DNA from: Lunularia cruciata
Lineage: Eukaryota > Streptophyta > Marchantiopsida > Lunulariales > Lunulariaceae
Reading direction: 5' to 3'
Length of the DNA stretch: 64,000 nt
NCBI GenBank assembly: GCA_948567375.1
Contig: OX419756.1
Span: 13,025,001 to 13,089,000 of the forward strand
Within the stretch, counting starts at the first letter, position 1. The number at the start of each line of letters is the position of its first letter. A program made the position numbers and the translations under genes. Shown in pieces: positions 21,820-33,316 of this stretch. The notes under the pieces are model-generated. The model saw only the letters and a list, made by a program, of their open reading frames with translations, ran no database searches and was not told where the DNA came from.

Positions 21820-23679
21820 TCAAAAGAAAAATTCCGCCACAGTTTCAGCATCATCTCTGCAAGTTGCTTCAGCTTTGACCATCTTGGTAGCATAGTCAGT
21901 GCAAACCAAAATGTAGCGCTTTCTTGTGACTTGGGTCATTGGTTGAATGGGACCCACAAAATCAATTCCCCATTTTTTGAATGGGGCCAAAGGCAAAATT
22001 GGTCTCAAAGGCCATTGAGAAGTAGCCGTCGGCTTCCCCATTCTCTGACAAGCATCACAACTTCGGATATGAGCATGTACATCTTTGTACATTGTAGGCC
22101 ACCAATACCCTGCCGAAAGAATTTTCTTTACAGTATTCTTCAGAGCATAATGTCCTCCCGATGCTTCGGAGTGTAAAGATTCAATCACTCCTCCTACTTC
22201 GTATGTCTCCAAGCTTCGCCGAAGTACTTCATCTTTGCCCATCTTAAATAAAATGTTGTGTTTAAGCTGGTACGGCCCCATTTTCCTGAGAAAGACTGCC
22301 CTCTGTTCTGGGTCCATCCCCTCAAGACAATGGAGAGTATTCAGATAATTATATTCAGCTGCATACCTTGTACTTTGCATTGCTGATAAGTGATCCAACT
22401 CTTCGTCAGGGAACTGATCGTCAATTTCCCACTCCTGGTCTTGAGTCTCTAACCTGGACAGGAAGTCCGCATTCGAATGCAAAGCTCCCTTCCTTACTTG
22501 TACAATATGCGTGAACTCTTGTAACAACAAGATCCATCTTGCAATTTGTCCCGATAAATTTGCCTTCTTGACTAAATGTTGCAATGCATAATGGTCAACA
22601 TAGAAGACAAACTCATACCCCAACAAATAATGATGAAATTTCTTGCAGGCACACACCATTCCGAGTGCTTCTCTTTCAATCGTCAAATAATTCTTTTCAG
22701 AGACTGAAAGTTGTCGGCTGGCATAATACACCGGGTAGTCCTTCTTCTTCTCGTCCTTCTGACTTAAGACAACTCTGATGGCCATGGACAAAGTGTCCAC
22801 ATATACATGAAAAGGGATGTCCCAATTTGGGGCCCTCATAACTGGTGCTTCAACCAGCTTTTGCTTCAACACCTGGAAAGCTTCTTCTTGATTTGCTTCC
22901 CACAGATAGTCTTTGGATTTCTTCAGAAGCTTTGTAAGTAGCACAACAAGCACTGCATAGTTTGACACAAAGCGTCTGTAATATCCGACATGTCCCAAGA
23001 AGGCTCTCAGCTCCCGGATGTTCTTCGGGGATTCCAAAGCTGCGATTATCTTGACCTTCTCAACATCAACTTCAATACCTCGGCTTGACACCCGATGCCC
23101 TAGAAGAATTCCCTCCTTCATTGCAAAGAAGCATTTCTCCGGGTGTAATGACAAGCCGGCAAAACGACACCTTTCAAATGTTTGGCAAAGATAATCTATA
23201 TGTACTTCTCTTTGCCCAAACACGCAAAAATCATCAATGAAAACTTCCACAAATATACGCAGAAAATCTTTGAAGATTGAATTCATCATCCGCTGAAAAG
23301 TAGCGGGGGCATTACACAACCCAAAGGGCATTTGATTGTAAGCAAAAGTGCTCCAATTGGTCGTGAATGTAGTTTTATCCTTGTCTTCTTCTCGAATGGA
23401 TACTTGATTGTACCCTAAAAATCCATCGAGAAAACTATAACAAGGATGCCCAACTACCTGATCTAAAATTGTATTGGTAAAAGGCAAAGGATGATGATCT
23501 TTCCTCGTGACTGCGTTCAACTTTCGGAAGTCTTGGCACACTCGGATCTTCCCTGTTTTCTTCTTCGGGACAATGACAATGGAGGAGACCCATTCACTGC
23601 TTAAGACAGGGAAGATGATTCCGGCCCCTAAGTACTTGTCGATTTCATTTTTCACCAAAAGTGAGTACTTTGGGTTCAA
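21820..23679 (-). CDS. Element B RT, RNase H and integrase N-terminus
   Basis: An uninterrupted frame of 619 codons. RT fills about residues 1-210: SSIVIVPKKKTGKIRVC, DFRKLNAVTRKDHHPLPF, YSFLDGFLGYNQV, MPFGLCNAPATFQRMMNSIF and the catalytic FIDDF (near residue 148). RNase H follows, with PFHVYVDTLSMAIRVVLSQ and TIEREALGMVCACKKFHHYL; the first catalytic Asp is in YVDTL. Integrase begins with the HHCC zinc finger (HSEASGGHYALKN and CDACQRMGK), then WGIDFVGPI with the first catalytic Asp, and CTDYATKMVKAEA. The frame stops at 21,820, where integrase continues after a nonsense codon. It is the best preserved pol in the window next to that of C. It lacks its own start, being translated as part of pol. 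Confidence 0.9.
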   Translation of the reverse strand: MNPKYSLLVKNEIDKYLGAGIIFPVLSSEWVSSIVIVPKKKTGKIRVCQDFRKLNAVTRKDHHPLPFTNTILDQVVGHPCYSFLDGFLGYNQVSIREEDKDKTTFTTNWSTFAYNQMPFGLCNAPATFQRMMNSIFKDFLRIFVEVFIDDFCVFGQREVHIDYLCQTFERCRFAGLSLHPEKCFFAMKEGILLGHRVSSRGIEVDVEKVKIIAALESPKNIRELRAFLGHVGYYRRFVSNYAVLVVLLTKLLKKSKDYLWEANQEEAFQVLKQKLVEAPVMRAPNWDIPFHVYVDTLSMAIRVVLSQKDEKKKDYPVYYASRQLSVSEKNYLTIEREALGMVCACKKFHHYLLGYEFVFYVDHYALQHLVKKANLSGQIARWILLLQEFTHIVQVRKGALHSNADFLSRLETQDQEWEIDDQFPDEELDHLSAMQSTRYAAEYNYLNTLHCLEGMDPEQRAVFLRKMGPYQLKHNILFKMGKDEVLRRSLETYEVGGVIESLHSEASGGHYALKNTVKKILSAGYWWPTMYKDVHAHIRSCDACQRMGKPTATSQWPLRPILPLAPFKKWGIDFVGPIQPMTQVTRKRYILVCTDYATKMVKAEATCRDDAETVAEFFF

Positions 23680-24219
23680 GCGGTATTGTCGCTGCCGAAC
23701 CGGAACAACACTTTCAACCAGATCAATCTGATGTTCTCCGAATTCTCATGGAATACCCGGCATTTGATCAATCGACCAGGCAAATACATCCTGGAATTCT
23801 ATAAACAAGGCAGTGTATCCTGCCAACTCCTCCAAAGTAACTATCTTCAAAATTTTTAAAATTTTTCCTTCAGTTAATGAAACATCTTGACAGTCATCAG
23901 GGTTGATGACTCCCTCAACGTGGCTTACTTGGCTTAACCCGAGGCAAGCGGCCATCAAACCCCCTTCCTCCAAGTCAGGTTCACCCGAGGCGAGGTCATA
24001 TGGATCTTTGTCTTCAACATCCACCTCGTAGCATTCCAAGTAATTAACTTGGACTTTGTCTTCGGAGTCGTCTGAGGATGAAGACGATGAGTCCTCGGAT
24101 TTGTCCTCCTCTTTTGATGAACTTGTTCCCCAAGATGGGGAACCTTCATCTAACTCACAGTCACCAGCTTCTGATCTTCGGACGAAATGTCCTTGAATCG
24201 TAACTTCTACTGATGCCAA
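23680..24219 (-). pseudogene. Element B protease-RT linker
   Basis: A 157-codon open stretch (23,746-24,219) in the RT frame, rich in Ser, Asp and Glu in its middle (24,040-24,130). It ends with EFQDVFAWSIDQMPGIP, the conserved lead-in to Athila/Tat RT. A short gap with one stop separates it from RT. No enzyme motif is visible; it is a spacer in the polyprotein. Confidence 0.65.
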
Positions 24220-25043
24220 TCCACCACAACTTGGGCACTATACAACCAAGGTCTACCGATCAATAGAGGGTAACTAGTCTTTGTCACTGGTCGCAACACG
24301 ATGTAATTCAACTTGAAGGGTACCCCTCCAATGATCGTGGTAATGTTTGACAACATGCCCAAAAGCTGTCTCTTGGTTTGGTCTGCAAACTTCAACACTC
24401 GGGGTGTTGGTTCAAACGTGTGATACCCGAGTCGATTCGTAGTATCCTCGGTCATGACATTCACACCGGATCCATAGTCAATGGGTATCGATGTGATCAT
24501 GCACCCCGCAATCTCTACGTCTACCTCAGGAGATCCCAAATCTTCTTGCTCAATATGATAGATAGCAGGCAGGTCCTTCTTCGACATCGACCTCACCTTC
24601 TTGAGGGCCGAATTCAGTTGTCTCTTGTACAACTTGTTATCTTCCCACAATTTTTTGAATGTTACGTTGGCATTTGTGGTTGCCAGATCTGCTACAATAT
24701 CATATTGGGGAACTCCTCCCAACTTGACCATCTTCGCCTTCAGCTTTGGATCCGAAGTCTCTCCATGTTCCATCTTGACTTTGGGACGCTTCAAAATGGT
24801 GACGGGCTTGCTGATGGCCTTAACCCGAGGTTCCTCGGGTTGGCCCACCTCGGCTTGGATCAGACCCTTTACTTCGGATCGGATGTCTGCCGGAAAAACT
24901 GGAGACTTTGTCTTTGTCTCCTCTTCCAAACTCAATTCCCGAGTCCTGAGTAGTGCCTCCTTTAGTTCTTTCTGCAAGGCTTTAGCTTTAGCTTTTGCAA
25001 GGATCTTTTCCTCCTTAGCAGAAAGAATTGCTTTTGGGCGCAA
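24207..25043 (-). pseudogene. Element B aspartic protease
   Basis: The protease-like half shows IPIDYGSGVNVMTEDTTNRL (about 24,435-24,495), where the usual D-S/T-G-A reads D-Y-G-S-G. It ends YPLLIGRPWLYSAQVVVDWH near 24,213-24,275. The N-terminal half is Lys/Glu-rich. The altered active-site spacing may be a family feature of Athila/Tat elements or decay. It uses the gag frame, while the linker and RT use another, so a frame change lies near 24,210. Confidence 0.7.
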
Positions 25044-25118
25044 TCTCTCCGTCTTTCTCGAAGACGACGAGGTCGTACTCAGTTCTTTGGGATCACACTT
25101 CTTCTTAGTGGAGCGTGT

Positions 25119-27135
25119 CTAAACCTTCAAAATTTCAAGGTCTGGCCATTCTCCTTCTAAGGCCGGACTCCCTTCTTGAGGTCTTTCTTCCTCAAGGGTA
25201 ATGCAATTTACATTTGTATCTCCCTTTGGCTGAAGTCTTGCACGCTCAGCGGGGGTCTGTACATACTTTACAGGCGGCTTCGGGTTTGGTGGGTGAGGAC
25301 ATTGGTTGCCCGTATGCCCCAATCCTTTACAATTTCTGCACAAGGGAACGTACCCAAGTTGCCTTCTTGGCTCGGGACAGTTTGGAGACCAATGTCCCAT
25401 TGAGCCACAATTATAACAGGCTCCGGGTGCAACATTCTGAGGCCAATTTTGGTTGCTCATCGGTGGTCTTCGTGAGGGAGCATTGGGGTTATACTCCTTG
25501 GGTCCATACCTTGGACCTTGATACGATGTGCTTGCTTGAGGCTGTACTTCTTGCGTTTGGTACACAGCCTCTTCGTCCTCGTCTTGGTTCCATCTTGGAA
25601 CCCAATCAATTTGTTGCACCGGGAATGCATTACGAGTATTGCATTTTGTGTTGGTGTGGCCTGATTTGCCACATGCGGTGCACCATACATTAGATCTTCC
25701 AAATGATGGGGCTTTCCTTTGATCCTTTGCCCCAATCATCTGGATCTTGAAATCCGAAAACTCCTTGATGAGGGCATCCAGCTTGGTATCCGCCTTATGT
25801 ACACTCTTGGCTGGAGGAGTCACTGGTTTCTTGCCTCCACATCTACTTCTGACTTGTCTTGGCTTTGATTCTTCTTCGGGTTCCGAAGAAGAGCTTGAAG
25901 ATGTAGAGGATTTGTCCAAAGAAGGGGAGGTACTGTGCGAAGCTCTCCTTCTGGGCTTCTTGCCTTTCTTCTCCCAATTTCTCCGGTTACCGGTAGAGTA
26001 AGAGTGGGCCGCTTCATAACGAGCGACATGTTTGAGTACTTTGTCCAAGGAAGTTACATTTGTCTCCCTGGCAAAGATGTGTATTTCAGGTGATAGGCCC
26101 CCGAGGAACCAGGTAATGGCTTGGGCATCGGAGTAACCCACCACCCCCGATTGCTTGGGAACTCGGTTCAATAATGCAATGAACCGCTCAGAGTAGTCTC
26201 TCAACTTCTCCTTCTTACCTTGGTCCAAATTGTTGAGTGCCGCAAAGAAACTCGTGTCGTAGTCAACCTCCCGGAATTGTTCTTGGAAGTTGGTTCTCAA
26301 ATCTGCCCAGTCCGCTGGTACAAACCCCTTCTGGGTCACATGGGTGTACTAGCTCCGGGCTTTCTTGCGGAGCAGACTTGGGAAAATTCTCAGTCAATCC
26401 GCCGAGTCATGCTCCTTGCTAGCAAAGGAGATGACTTCAAATTCTTTGATGAATTCATCGGGGTCTTTGTCTTGTTCTGTCCCCTTATACTTCTGATAGG
26501 CGTGTCGGGTGACAAGCAACGAAGTCATTGTTTGATGCACAGGGATCGGGTGAGGTAGTGTTGAACTTGACGGAACTGAAGGATTGGCTCGTATTGATGC
26601 CGTGTTGTCAGCCCAAGGATTCCAATTCGTCAAGTTCAAGGTGAGGTCTTCTTTGACAAATTTCTTCTATGAGGGTGTAGACTTCAACCCGAGTGGAAGA
26701 TTCAGGATCAACACCTTACATTGGTTCTTCAAAATTCCTTTGGGACAACCGAGGAATCATTTGTAGAAGATGTTGACACTCATCTTCAGTAAGTGTTCTT
26801 GCTGTCTTGTCTTGAACAAAGTTCTTCAAGGACCCAACTTCCTTTACAGCTCTAGGAGAAGTTGGTGTACTGGGCCGCAATGCATATGTTTGCCCACTCG
26901 ATTCTTTCTTCTTTTTGGAAGAAGAGGGGGATGCAAAGTAGCCTTGCCAACCGCCTTCCCTTTTCTTGTGATCAAGTTCTTGCAGGGCTTCTTGCACTTT
27001 GTGAAGGAGTTGAAAATCCAATGCCTCTCGTTCAGTTTTTTCAACGAGGGATAGGACGTTCAGACATTTGTCTTCTTCACGCTGAAGTGCTCGTCTTCGA
27101 GCTCTCTCTTCCCATTGTTCTCTCGATGCAGACAT
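25119..27135 (-). pseudogene. Element B gag with three zinc knuckles
   Basis: The main part (25,119-26,339, 406 codons) carries a capsid-like region, with FREVDYDTSFFAALNNLDQG and AITWFLGGLSPEIHIFA, then a Ser/Arg-rich stretch. Three CCHC knuckles follow: CTACGKSGHTNTKC (about 25,630-25,672), CYNCGSMGHWSPNC (about 25,378-25,420) and CRNCKGLGHTGNQC (about 25,297-25,340). Upstream pieces at 26,394-26,639 and 26,716-27,135 continue the protein with one frame change and two stops (a TGA near 26,395 and a TAG near 26,350). The N-terminus is a charged helix, EREALDFQLLHKVQEALQ, that recurs in K at about 59,880-59,960. Confidence 0.85.
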
Positions 27136-27197
27136 TCATATTGCGTTGATACCCAGTTTCCAATTTGGCTTCGTACTCTTCCACTTCTAAGATTTGT

Positions 27198-27216
27198 ATC
27201 CCCGGCAGTGGTGCCA
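27198..27216 (-). promoter_or_regulatory. Primer-binding site of element B
   Basis: The minus strand reads TGGCACCACTGCCGGGGAT seven bases after the LTR end. It is close to the tRNA-Asp type site TGGCGCCGTTGCCGGGGA used by Athila/Tat elements. Confidence 0.85.
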
Positions 27217-27223
27217 AAAATCA

Positions 27224-29138
27224 TGTGACAACCCGGCAAATATCACTTTTGCGGTAATTGGGTAAGTAGAGTTTGTTCCCGTAGAGATACGAGTCAGAAT
27301 TGGTCAAATACAAAGCAAAGTAACAATTTAGTTCTTCTTGGTTGCGTCTTTAATCTCTCAGGTAGAAACCACACCCAGAAGAGAGTAACAAGCATTGGTT
27401 CGCAGTCTTGTCACAAATTTACACTCCTTAATCACAAATACTTCAATTCTTTCCAAACAATCTTGATTGTGATGATTCAAGCTCTCCCAAAACGGCACTT
27501 CACTGCAAAACAACTTCGCCTCATAATTGTGTTCCACCACTCCACTGAAGGCACAAGTTCCTCGATCTAAATTGCTTCACATCAACTTTGCACTGCACTC
27601 ACAAATGCAGAATACTACACACACTACAATTCCTCTCAGATCTGTCAAGGCATTGCTCCGATTGCACTTCACTCAGGATCAAACACACAGAATGGAGATC
27701 AAGGCTGTGGAATCCAACATCCAACAAACACACTGACTTGCACTTCGAATTTCTCCACACACTCACAAACACAATTGCAAAGTTGATACTCGGAATCAAG
27801 CTCAAGGGACGAGCACTACTTCACAGCACTTTGCTTTATCTATTCTCAGAAATAATGAGCACTGAACAACATTTTCCTGCAAATGCCACTCTTAAATAGT
27901 GAATCAATCTATAGTTCTAACAATTATACCGTTCTACAATAACTCTTCTAACCTCTAGATCCGAAATGACAATGCACCTCTTTATATCTGCCTCTTCAAA
28001 TCTCAAATTGGTTTCTACTCCAATCCAATGTCTACTTCGTCTTTGGCTTTCAAACCCGAACCCAAAGTAATCTTTCTTGCTATCACTTTTTCCTCGGGTT
28101 TCAGATCTCCTACTTCATCTACCAATTCCAGCAATTCTCTTTCCTGATCTGAAATTCCACTAGTGGGTAATCTATCTAACTCCTTATCTCCCGACCCACT
28201 CTTCTCTAATGTCTCCACTAGTAAATCCAAAGACATTTGCACTCCTATGTTATCTACTTCAAGTTTTGCTTCAACATATTTCCGAAGCTTTTCTATCTCT
28301 ATTTTCACTAAGTCTAGTCTAATTGCAATATTATCTTCTACCTCTAATATCTTCCTATCTACACGAGTTCTTAATTTAATCAACAAGGCGTTCATCTTGG
28401 TGTCTTTTGTCTGTCTTCGCTTCTTCTCCTGCACCAACAATTTCAACTTGTGCAGTCTCGTCTCTTCAATTCGAACGCTGGCCTCTATACTCATTATTGC
28501 ATTCATCTGGAGGACAATCTCCTTTATCGGCTCCAATCTTGTCTTCCTTTCTTGTTCCCAATCTGCAAGCCAGTCCTCTCTATACGGCTTCTCCTTGCCG
28601 ACTCCTCTTCTTTGTCGGGGTACTCACTACGACCTCCACGTTCTTCCATGTCTTCACATAGCAGTCATTGGTGCTCCTAATTTTCAAGATGTATTGTTGT
28701 TCCTCGATATTGACCTCCTTTTGTACATCTGGATGGAAGTGCGACACCATCCTAGTCCGCTCCGCCAAATTCATCAAGTTGAGCCCGAGGTAGAAGTGTG
28801 CTGCAAACGGCACAATGTAGTGTGGAGGTGACTTATCTCGCAAATTCCACACCATATGCCTCATTCTCCCGTGAAAACACCTTGCCCAATTGATTGGTTC
28901 TCCTACAAACAACTTATGGAAGAACACCGCTTGGTGTTTCATCACATAAGTGGTTCTCTCTGGCTTCAGGATAGCCGTCAGAGCACTCATGATCCCTCTC
29001 TTCACAGGGTCTTTGTAGCTCTCAACCTTGTACCCATTCTTTGTCCGTTTTGACGAGAAGGCATCTCTCACCTTCTGAGTTTCCTGGGCTATCTCTCCCT
29101 TACCCAAGAACATGGTTCCCTGCTCCGAGCCTGCTTCC
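27224..29138 (-). repeat. 5' LTR of element B, part before insertion C
   Basis: It begins TGTGACAACCCGGCAAATAT and matches the 3' LTR until 29,138, where C interrupts it. It lacks about 1.06 kb of the LTR-ORF: sequence jumps near 28,580 from the coiled coil to the end of the N-terminal domain (equivalent to about 18,633-19,694). Bases 27,224-28,014 are the non-coding LTR end. Confidence 0.88.
28015..29138 (-). pseudogene. LTR-ORF in the 5' LTR of B, C-terminal part with internal deletion
   Basis: The end of the N-terminal domain (28,600-29,138, with TTYVMKHQAVFFHKLF and PFAAHFYLGLNL) is joined directly to the last third of the coiled coil (28,060-28,560) and the conserved tail GLKAKDEVDIGLE, with stop at 28,015. 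The acidic segment and most of the coil are deleted. The beginning of the same ORF lies at 35,752-36,145, beyond element C. Confidence 0.8.
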
Positions 29139-29878
29139 TGTAATACTCCGAGGACAAGAGAAGAGAGAAAACACAGATTGCACACTCAAACATTCGATGC
29201 CCCAAGGGAGCACCTTCTCTTTATTATATAGATAAAGAGGATCTCCTCCAAGGAAGCTCCACCATAGGATTAGGGACATAGATAGGTGACATGTCAGCAA
29301 GCTCCACCCTTGGATTACTGACTTGGATGGGTGACCTGTCTGGTCTAGGTCCTATCTGGTTGGTCAAACGAGCTTTGACCAGAGGGAATCTTTTAGGGAA
29401 TCTTCCTGTAGGAATCTCAGAATCACATGAGTAAGGTACCGTTGGAAAGCTCTTGACAAGACAAACTAGGGGGAGGGAAGGCCAGCCTTTCCTCTGTGGG
29501 GGGGGGGGAATCTGCACATTTTCGAGGCCTAATTCATCCGTTTAGGCCTCCAAAATTGCCTTCAAAGATTTCAGGCATATTTCGGTTCCTACTCTATTAG
29601 TAGAAGTCCCCTCTTGGTGATACCTCTTTCTGATCTGTTTAGTCCATCATGTGTAACATCCTTCTAGATGTTACCAAACCAATTCTCACCTTTAAATCAT
29701 ATGTCTAGCTATTGGTTCTAAGGTTCTCAAGTCTATTTCGGTTTCTGCCCTATTAGTAGAAGTACTCTTTTGGTGATACTTCTATCTGATCTATTTTGAC
29801 CATCATGTATAACATCATTCTAGATGTTACCAAACCAAATTTCACATCTAGATCATATGGCTAACCCTTGGTATTATA
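29139..29878 (-). repeat. 3' LTR of element C
   Basis: Plus-strand ends are TGTAATACTCCGAGG and TTGGTATTATA; the outer CA has become TA. It contains a TTATTATATAGATAAAGAGG promoter-like region (29,220-29,240) and a G run at 29,499-29,507. It pairs with 35,008-35,751. Confidence 0.93.
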
Positions 29879-29891
29879 GACCTCCCTCCTT
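29879..29891 (-). promoter_or_regulatory. Polypurine tract of element C
   Basis: The minus strand reads AAAGGAGGGAGGTC directly before the LTR start, just after the pol stop codon. Confidence 0.8.
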
Positions 29892-32078
29892 TTAAGACGC
29901 AATGTCCTCGTTGTGCAATTGTTGCTCAAATGCTTGCACCAACACCGGTGCATGTGCCAAATTGGCAGCGGGTTCCCAGGTTGCTTCATAGAGAGGGTAA
30001 ACTTTCCATTGTACTAGATATTCCACCCGCGGATGGCGAGTACCACGCATGCGCTTTTGGAGAATCCGCTCTACTTCATATTCCTCTGTGCCATCAATGA
30101 CTGTCGGACAAGGTCGAATGTCCTGTGTGGAAGTACCTTGGCCTGATCGGGGAGCATATCTGCATAATAGGGAGACATGGAACACTAGATGGATCTTCAT
30201 GTGTGGTGGTAGCTCAAGGTGATAGGCCACAGCGCCGATGCGACGAAGAATCGAGAAAGGCCTAATAAAACGAGGTCTGAGCTTACGAGATCCAACTAAT
30301 GTGAGGTTGGTTGTCGATAGCCACACTTGATCCCCAACATTGAACTCCATATGCCTACGGTGTGCATCAGCATACTGCTTTTGTCGATTTTGCGCAATCT
30401 GTAACCTGTGCTTGGCGCTCTCCACACCTTGTTGGATTCTAGAAACAAATGTGTTGACTGCATCAACCTTGGTAGTCACTGGACGGATCTTCATCAAGCT
30501 AGAAGGTGTGAAGGGATGCTCACCATACATGAGGAAGAACGGAGTGACCTGGGTGGAGGCATTCACTGAATTGTTGTAAGCGCATTCCACCAACGGTAGT
30601 AGGGTGTCCCACCTCTCTTGCTCTTCTAAGGTGAAGCCGCGTAACATGTCTTCAATCGTGCAATTAGCCCGCTCTGTTTGGCCATCTGTTTGTGGGTGGT
30701 AAGCTGTAGACATGGCCAACTTGGTTTTGAAGAAACCAAAGAGTGTTCGCCAAAACAAACTGGTGAATTGGGTGCCTCTATCGGTGATCAGTACTCTAGA
30801 CAAGCCATGGTGAGCAAAGACTGCATCTAAGTATAGTTGAGCTAGTTGTGGAGCGGTCTCCTCCTTGGTGGTAGGGCGTACATGAATCATTTTGCTGAGC
30901 CGGTCCACAAAGACTACAATGGAGTCAAACCCTGAGGTGGTCTTGGGTAATTCACAGACGAGATCCATACTCACTTGTTCCCAACGTTGGGTAGGAGTGG
31001 GAAGAGGTTGAAGGAGCCCTGCAGGAGCTTGATTAGAAGCTTTGTTCTGTTGACAAAGTAGGCAGCTACGCACATAGTCCATCACGTCGTTGCTCATCTT
31101 GGGCCAATAGTAATGGCGCTTGACTGCCTCCAAGGTCTTGTCCACTCCGACATGAGCTGCAATGGCCGAATCATGACATTCCGCTAGAATGGTGGTGCGT
31201 AATTCTGGGACATTTGGGATCCACAATTGGCCCTCTCGAAAGGTGAGTCCTTGGGTGCTGGTGACACTTTTGGACGCTTGCGCTTTTACAATCTGTGGGT
31301 CAGTTTTTGTAGCAGCTAGAATCTCTTGCCAGAATTCAGGGTTAATCTTAACCTCTGCCGCCAAGTTGTTGGCCATTGGCATGCGGGTGAACGCATCTGC
31401 AAGTTGCTTCTTACCTTCCACGTAGGTGATTGTCATATTGAAGCGTTGTCGCCACTCTGCCCACCGAATTTGGCGACGAGATAGATCCTTCTGCGTCTCG
31501 AGGTAGACAAGAGGTTTGTGGTCTGTCTCTACTACAAATGCCTTCTCGCCCAGGTAGTGCTTCCAATGCTTGGTTGCTAGAACAATGGCCAGCTCTTCTC
31601 GTTCTATGGTGTGGTAGTTGCGCTCTGCCGGTAACAACTTTCGAGAGAAATATGCAATTGGATGCCATCCGTCATGCCACTCTTGTTGTAGGACTGCTCC
31701 TATTGCTACGCCTGATGCATCCGTAGCCAACTTGATTGGACGTTTTGGGTCATACCACTTCAAGATTGGTGCATGTAGCAAGGCGGCCTTCAATTCTTGA
31801 AAGGCCAAATCTTGTGCAGTTCCCCATGTCCACTTCTTCCCCTTGCCAAGTAGTGCCGTTAAAGGCTGTGCAACCTTGGAGAAGTCCTTGACAAATCTAC
31901 AATAGAATCCCGTCAACCCCAAGAAGCTCTTAAGTTGAGTCTGATCTTCGGGGGCACTCCATTTTTTAATGACCTCTATTTTATCTGTCAATACTTGAAT
32001 GCCCTTTGCACTTACTCTATGCCCTAAGTAGTCTACTTCAGACTTGCCAAACTCACACTTTGAGATTTTGGCGTACAA
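29892..32078 (-). CDS. Element C pol: RT end, RNase H, integrase, chromodomain
   Basis: A 728-codon open frame. The RT end gives KISKCEFGKSEVDYLGH. RNase H has IKLATDASGVAIGAVLQQ and TIEREELAIVLATKHWKHYL. Integrase shows its zinc finger (HDSAIAAHVGVDKT and CLLCQQNK), MDLVCELP and LITDRGTQFTS with the first two catalytic Asp, and TDGQTERANCTIEDML with the Glu. A GPY/F-like module follows (KLRPRFIRPFSILRRIG), then HLVFHVSLL. The chromodomain occupies about the last 75 residues: EYEVERILQKR, VEYLVQWKVYP and ATWEPAANL give its usual aromatic and W-E-P landmarks. Chromodomains are thought to steer integration to methylated-histone chromatin. It continues the RT of 32,085-32,792 after one TAG. Confidence 0.93.
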   Translation of the reverse strand: MYAKISKCEFGKSEVDYLGHRVSAKGIQVLTDKIEVIKKWSAPEDQTQLKSFLGLTGFYCRFVKDFSKVAQPLTALLGKGKKWTWGTAQDLAFQELKAALLHAPILKWYDPKRPIKLATDASGVAIGAVLQQEWHDGWHPIAYFSRKLLPAERNYHTIEREELAIVLATKHWKHYLGEKAFVVETDHKPLVYLETQKDLSRRQIRWAEWRQRFNMTITYVEGKKQLADAFTRMPMANNLAAEVKINPEFWQEILAATKTDPQIVKAQASKSVTSTQGLTFREGQLWIPNVPELRTTILAECHDSAIAAHVGVDKTLEAVKRHYYWPKMSNDVMDYVRSCLLCQQNKASNQAPAGLLQPLPTPTQRWEQVSMDLVCELPKTTSGFDSIVVFVDRLSKMIHVRPTTKEETAPQLAQLYLDAVFAHHGLSRVLITDRGTQFTSLFWRTLFGFFKTKLAMSTAYHPQTDGQTERANCTIEDMLRGFTLEEQERWDTLLPLVECAYNNSVNASTQVTPFFLMYGEHPFTPSSLMKIRPVTTKVDAVNTFVSRIQQGVESAKHRLQIAQNRQKQYADAHRRHMEFNVGDQVWLSTTNLTLVGSRKLRPRFIRPFSILRRIGAVAYHLELPPHMKIHLVFHVSLLCRYAPRSGQGTSTQDIRPCPTVIDGTEEYEVERILQKRMRGTRHPRVEYLVQWKVYPLYEATWEPAANLAHAPVLVQAFEQQLHNEDIAS

Positions 32079-33221
32079 CTGATTCTATCTTAGAATCTGG
32101 AGGACCTCTCGTAGATGTTGTTTGTGTTCTGTCATCGTGCTACTATATACTAAGATATCATCCAAGAAGACAATAACAGACTTATCCAAGTATGGACGAA
32201 ATATGTCATTCATTAGGCTCATGAAAGTGGCAGGCGCATTGGTGAGGCCAAAAGGCATCACAAGATACTCAAAGTGGCCATACCTGGTTCGAAAGGCAGT
32301 TTTGTACACATCCTCCTCTGCAATTCGGATTTGATTGTAACCGCTCCGCAAGTCCAGTTTGGTGAAGTATCTCGCTCCATGGAGTTGATCAAACAGGTCA
32401 TCCATGCGAGGTAAGGGGTATTTGTTCTTCACTGTTTGCTGATTGAGACCCCGATAGTCAATGCACATGCGCATTGTACCATCCTTCTTCTTCACAAACA
32501 AGACAGGGGCCCCATATGGTGATACGCTAGGTTGGATGAACCCTTTTTGTAGCATCTCCTCAATTTGAGTCTTACACTCCTCCAACTCATGAGATGATAG
32601 GCGATATGGGGCCTTACAAGGAGGTGTCTTCCCCGGGAGTGTCTCTATTTTGTGATCTACTCGCCTTTTAGGTGGTAATCCTGAGGGTAGATCATCGGGA
32701 AAGACATCTTGAAACTCATCCACCACATCCTTCAATTTCTCAGGAATTTGTCCAACGAGTTGTGCACTCTGGACTTCTCTTATTAGACCCAAAAAACATC
32801 TATCGGTCTTACAGACAGTTGTCGTCCCTACGACATATAGAGGCAGTTTCTACCTGTGTGATTTTTCTTTAACCCCAATGATTGACCATTGGTGGGTTCT
32901 CACTACTTTCTTCCTCCAATCCACCATTGGGTTGTACTGCTCCATCCATGGCATGCCTAAAATTGCATCATAACGGGCTAATTGTATCACTCGCCACTCA
33001 ATTGCTTCCTGATATTCTCCTACAAAGAGGGTTACCCATCTAGGTAATGATTCAATCCTCTCTGTTTGCCCATTTGGTAACTCTACTTCTTCACTTCCAT
33101 CTCTCTCTAGATCCATTCCCAATCTGATTGCAACAGAGCGAGACAAGAAATTCTCTGTTGCTCCCGGATCTATTAATACTCTCACTTGATTACCTTCTAG
33201 GATTCCATTCACAACAATCAA
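32079..33221 (-). pseudogene. Element C pol: protease and RT
   Basis: Same frame as the downstream pol. Protease (32,850-33,221) has RVLIDPGATENFLSRSVA, where the usual D-S/T-G reads D-P-G, and DAILGMPWMEQYNPMVDW. RT (32,085-32,792) has [80 protein letters not shown] and the catalytic FLDDILVYS near 32,150. Two nonsense codons interrupt it: one near 32,847 between protease and RT, and one TAG at about 32,082 in the ILRQNQ block, fitting CAG to TAG. Confidence 0.88.
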
Positions 33222-33316
33222 TTGTGAGGTTGCCTTTCGGGATCTTTGCGCATTATTCTTCTTCCTTCCCTCGCTTCTCTGCTTCCTTATTGAGCCAATA
33301 AGGCCGCGAGGTACAT

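Noticed and set aside
28163-28831. Plus-strand 222-codon open frame
   Set aside because: It is antisense to the coiled coil and N-terminal domain of the LTR-ORF in the 5' LTR of B.
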